From CAZFHZ01 sp964519015 (lineage in GTDB: Bacteria; Blakebacterota; Blakebacteria; Blakebacterales; CAYUVJ01), in NCBI GenBank assembly GCA_964519015.1, contig CAZFHZ010000003.1, positions 1 through 64,000 of the forward strand: a DNA stretch of 64,000 bases, read 5' to 3'. This document shows positions 63,359-64,000 of the stretch, piece after piece (within the stretch, counting starts at the first letter, position 1; each line of letters begins with the position of its first letter). A model generated the notes under the pieces. It was not told the DNA's origin, made no database searches, and saw only the letters and a program-made list of their open reading frames with translations. The translations under genes and the position numbers were made by a program.

Positions 63359-64000
63359 CTATCGTTTGACGGCGGCCCGCTTCACCGCCCGGGCCACCAG
63401 AGCGGGCAGACGGCGCTCCTGGTCGGGCAGAACCGACCGGAGCTCCAGGATGACTTCTTCCTCCGACACGCGCGCGATCACCGGGGGGGAACCGGCCCGG
63501 AGGGCCCGCTCCAGCCGGGCGGCGGTCACGCCACCCCCTTGTGGTGTCAGGACGATGCCCCAGCCCGGCAGGGTCACCTCCGGGCTGGAGCCCCCGCCCA
63601 GAGCCCCCCGGGTGGCGGCGGTCCGCACGCGCACCATCCGGCCCGCGCCCGCTTCCCGCAGGGCCTCCGGCAGCGCCCGGGCGAGGGCCCGGGCCCGCGC
63701 CTTCAATTCCCCCTCCGGCGTCCGGGCCAGCCGGCGCACGGGCACTTGCATGTCCTCTTCCCCGGTCAGGTAGAGACGCAGGGTCGCTTCCAGGGCGGCG
63801 ATCTGCAGTTTCTCGAGCCGCACCGCCCGGGCCAGCGGGTTGACCTTCAGACGGGCCACCCACTCCTCTTCCCCCAGCACGATCCCGGCCTGGGGGCCGC
63901 CCAGCAGCTTGTCCCCGCTGCAGGTCACCAGGGTCACCCCCGCCTCCAGCGAGGCGGCCACGGTCGGCTCGTCGGGCGCTCCCAGCGACCCCGGATCCTC
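63359..64000 (-). CDS. selA: L-seryl-tRNA(Sec) selenium transferase (SelA), 5' end beyond window
   Basis: The last 213 residues of SelA, the PLP enzyme that converts seryl-tRNA(Sec) to selenocysteyl-tRNA(Sec). Diagnostic segments are GAPDEPTVAASLEAGVTLVT, the PLP-lysine motif SGDKLLGGPQAGIVLG (Lys31 of the visible part), and NPLARAVRLEKLQIAALEATL, split here around RLEKLQ. The frame is open to the window edge. Its presence means the genome makes selenocysteine, which directly supports reading the two hdrA UGA codons as Sec. selB, selD and tRNA-Sec are not in the window; selB would be expected just beyond its right edge. Confidence 0.94.
   Translation of the reverse strand, partial: EDPGSLGAPDEPTVAASLEAGVTLVTCSGDKLLGGPQAGIVLGEEEWVARLKVNPLARAVRLEKLQIAALEATLRLYLTGEEDMQVPVRRLARTPEGELKARARALARALPEALREAGAGRMVRVRTAATRGALGGGSSPEVTLPGWGIVLTPQGGGVTAARLERALRAGSPPVIARVSEEEVILELRSVLPDQERRLPALVARAVKRAAVKR

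Overview
The window is about 64 kb of GC-rich bacterial DNA (mostly well above 60% GC by eye) with tightly packed operons, many ATGA start/stop overlaps, frequent GTG/TTG starts behind good Shine-Dalgarno sites, and one 10-N scaffold gap (8894-8903). It looks like a metagenome-assembled scaffold. Oxygen-sensitive iron-sulfur enzymes (Hdr, 2-oxoacid:ferredoxin oxidoreductases, ADP-forming acyl-CoA synthetase), secreted M14 and DUF5117-type peptidases and an FN3 lipoprotein suggest an anaerobic, diderm, uncultured lineage near the FCB/Gemmatimonadota branch. That placement is inference only; no rRNA is present.

The main feature is a 12-gene minus-strand operon, 22341 down to 9713: a MarR regulator with a C-terminal cysteine cluster, a four-subunit 2-oxoacid:ferredoxin oxidoreductase (ferredoxin, alpha, beta, gamma), a tandem HdrA-HdrA fusion, MvhD with a lysine-rich tail, an HdrC-HdrB (HdrD-like) protein, an HdrA-MvhD fusion, a zinc ribbon, HdrC and HdrB. 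Both HdrA genes are interrupted by one in-frame UGA at the position that carries Cys in the conserved MDCSIC motif. In each, a short stem-loop with a GGUC apical loop follows, as in bacterial SECIS elements. The C-terminal part of selA (selenocysteine synthase) lies at the right edge of the same window, so both HdrAs are best read as selenoproteins. No hydrogenase or formate dehydrogenase gene is linked, which suggests a module passing electrons between a 2-oxoacid/ferredoxin couple and heterodisulfide-type chemistry. A pair of TTAACC-C-GGTTAA palindromes next to a good promoter precedes marR.

A second 2-oxoacid:ferredoxin oxidoreductase is split: ferredoxin-alpha-beta on the minus strand (28627-26323) and its likely gamma subunit on the plus strand (22708-23247), followed by a 993-residue GlnD/GlnE-like nucleotidyltransferase.

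The left end (1-9547) carries an ADP-forming acyl-CoA synthetase, a secreted M14 peptidase, a YedK/HMCES protein, a lower-GC lipoprotein island and a DUF5117 zinc protease. From 28.7 to 38.9 kb come small hypothetical proteins, MsrPQ methionine-sulfoxide repair with TlpA-like and peroxiredoxin-like partners, an M3-like peptidase/acylphosphatase/apt operon, a GGDEF protein, a small HTH operon and L-rhamnose isomerase.

From 39.2 to 48.6 kb the minus strand is mostly housekeeping: phosphoglycerate-sugar compatible-solute genes, pcm, surE, a MerR regulator, gpsA, plsY, der and a DUF512 radical-SAM protein, with tRNA-Pro(CGG), tRNA-Pro(GGG) and tRNA-Gly(CCC). A homopolymer-rich stretch at 48817-48985 may be an assembly artefact. 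The right end holds miaA, mutL, a UbiA prenyltransferase and a DUF4292 lipoprotein in one operon, an MFS/spermidine-synthase/TPR fusion, an aromatic amino-acid ammonia-lyase, smc and partial selA. No CRISPR array, insertion sequence or phage gene was recognised.
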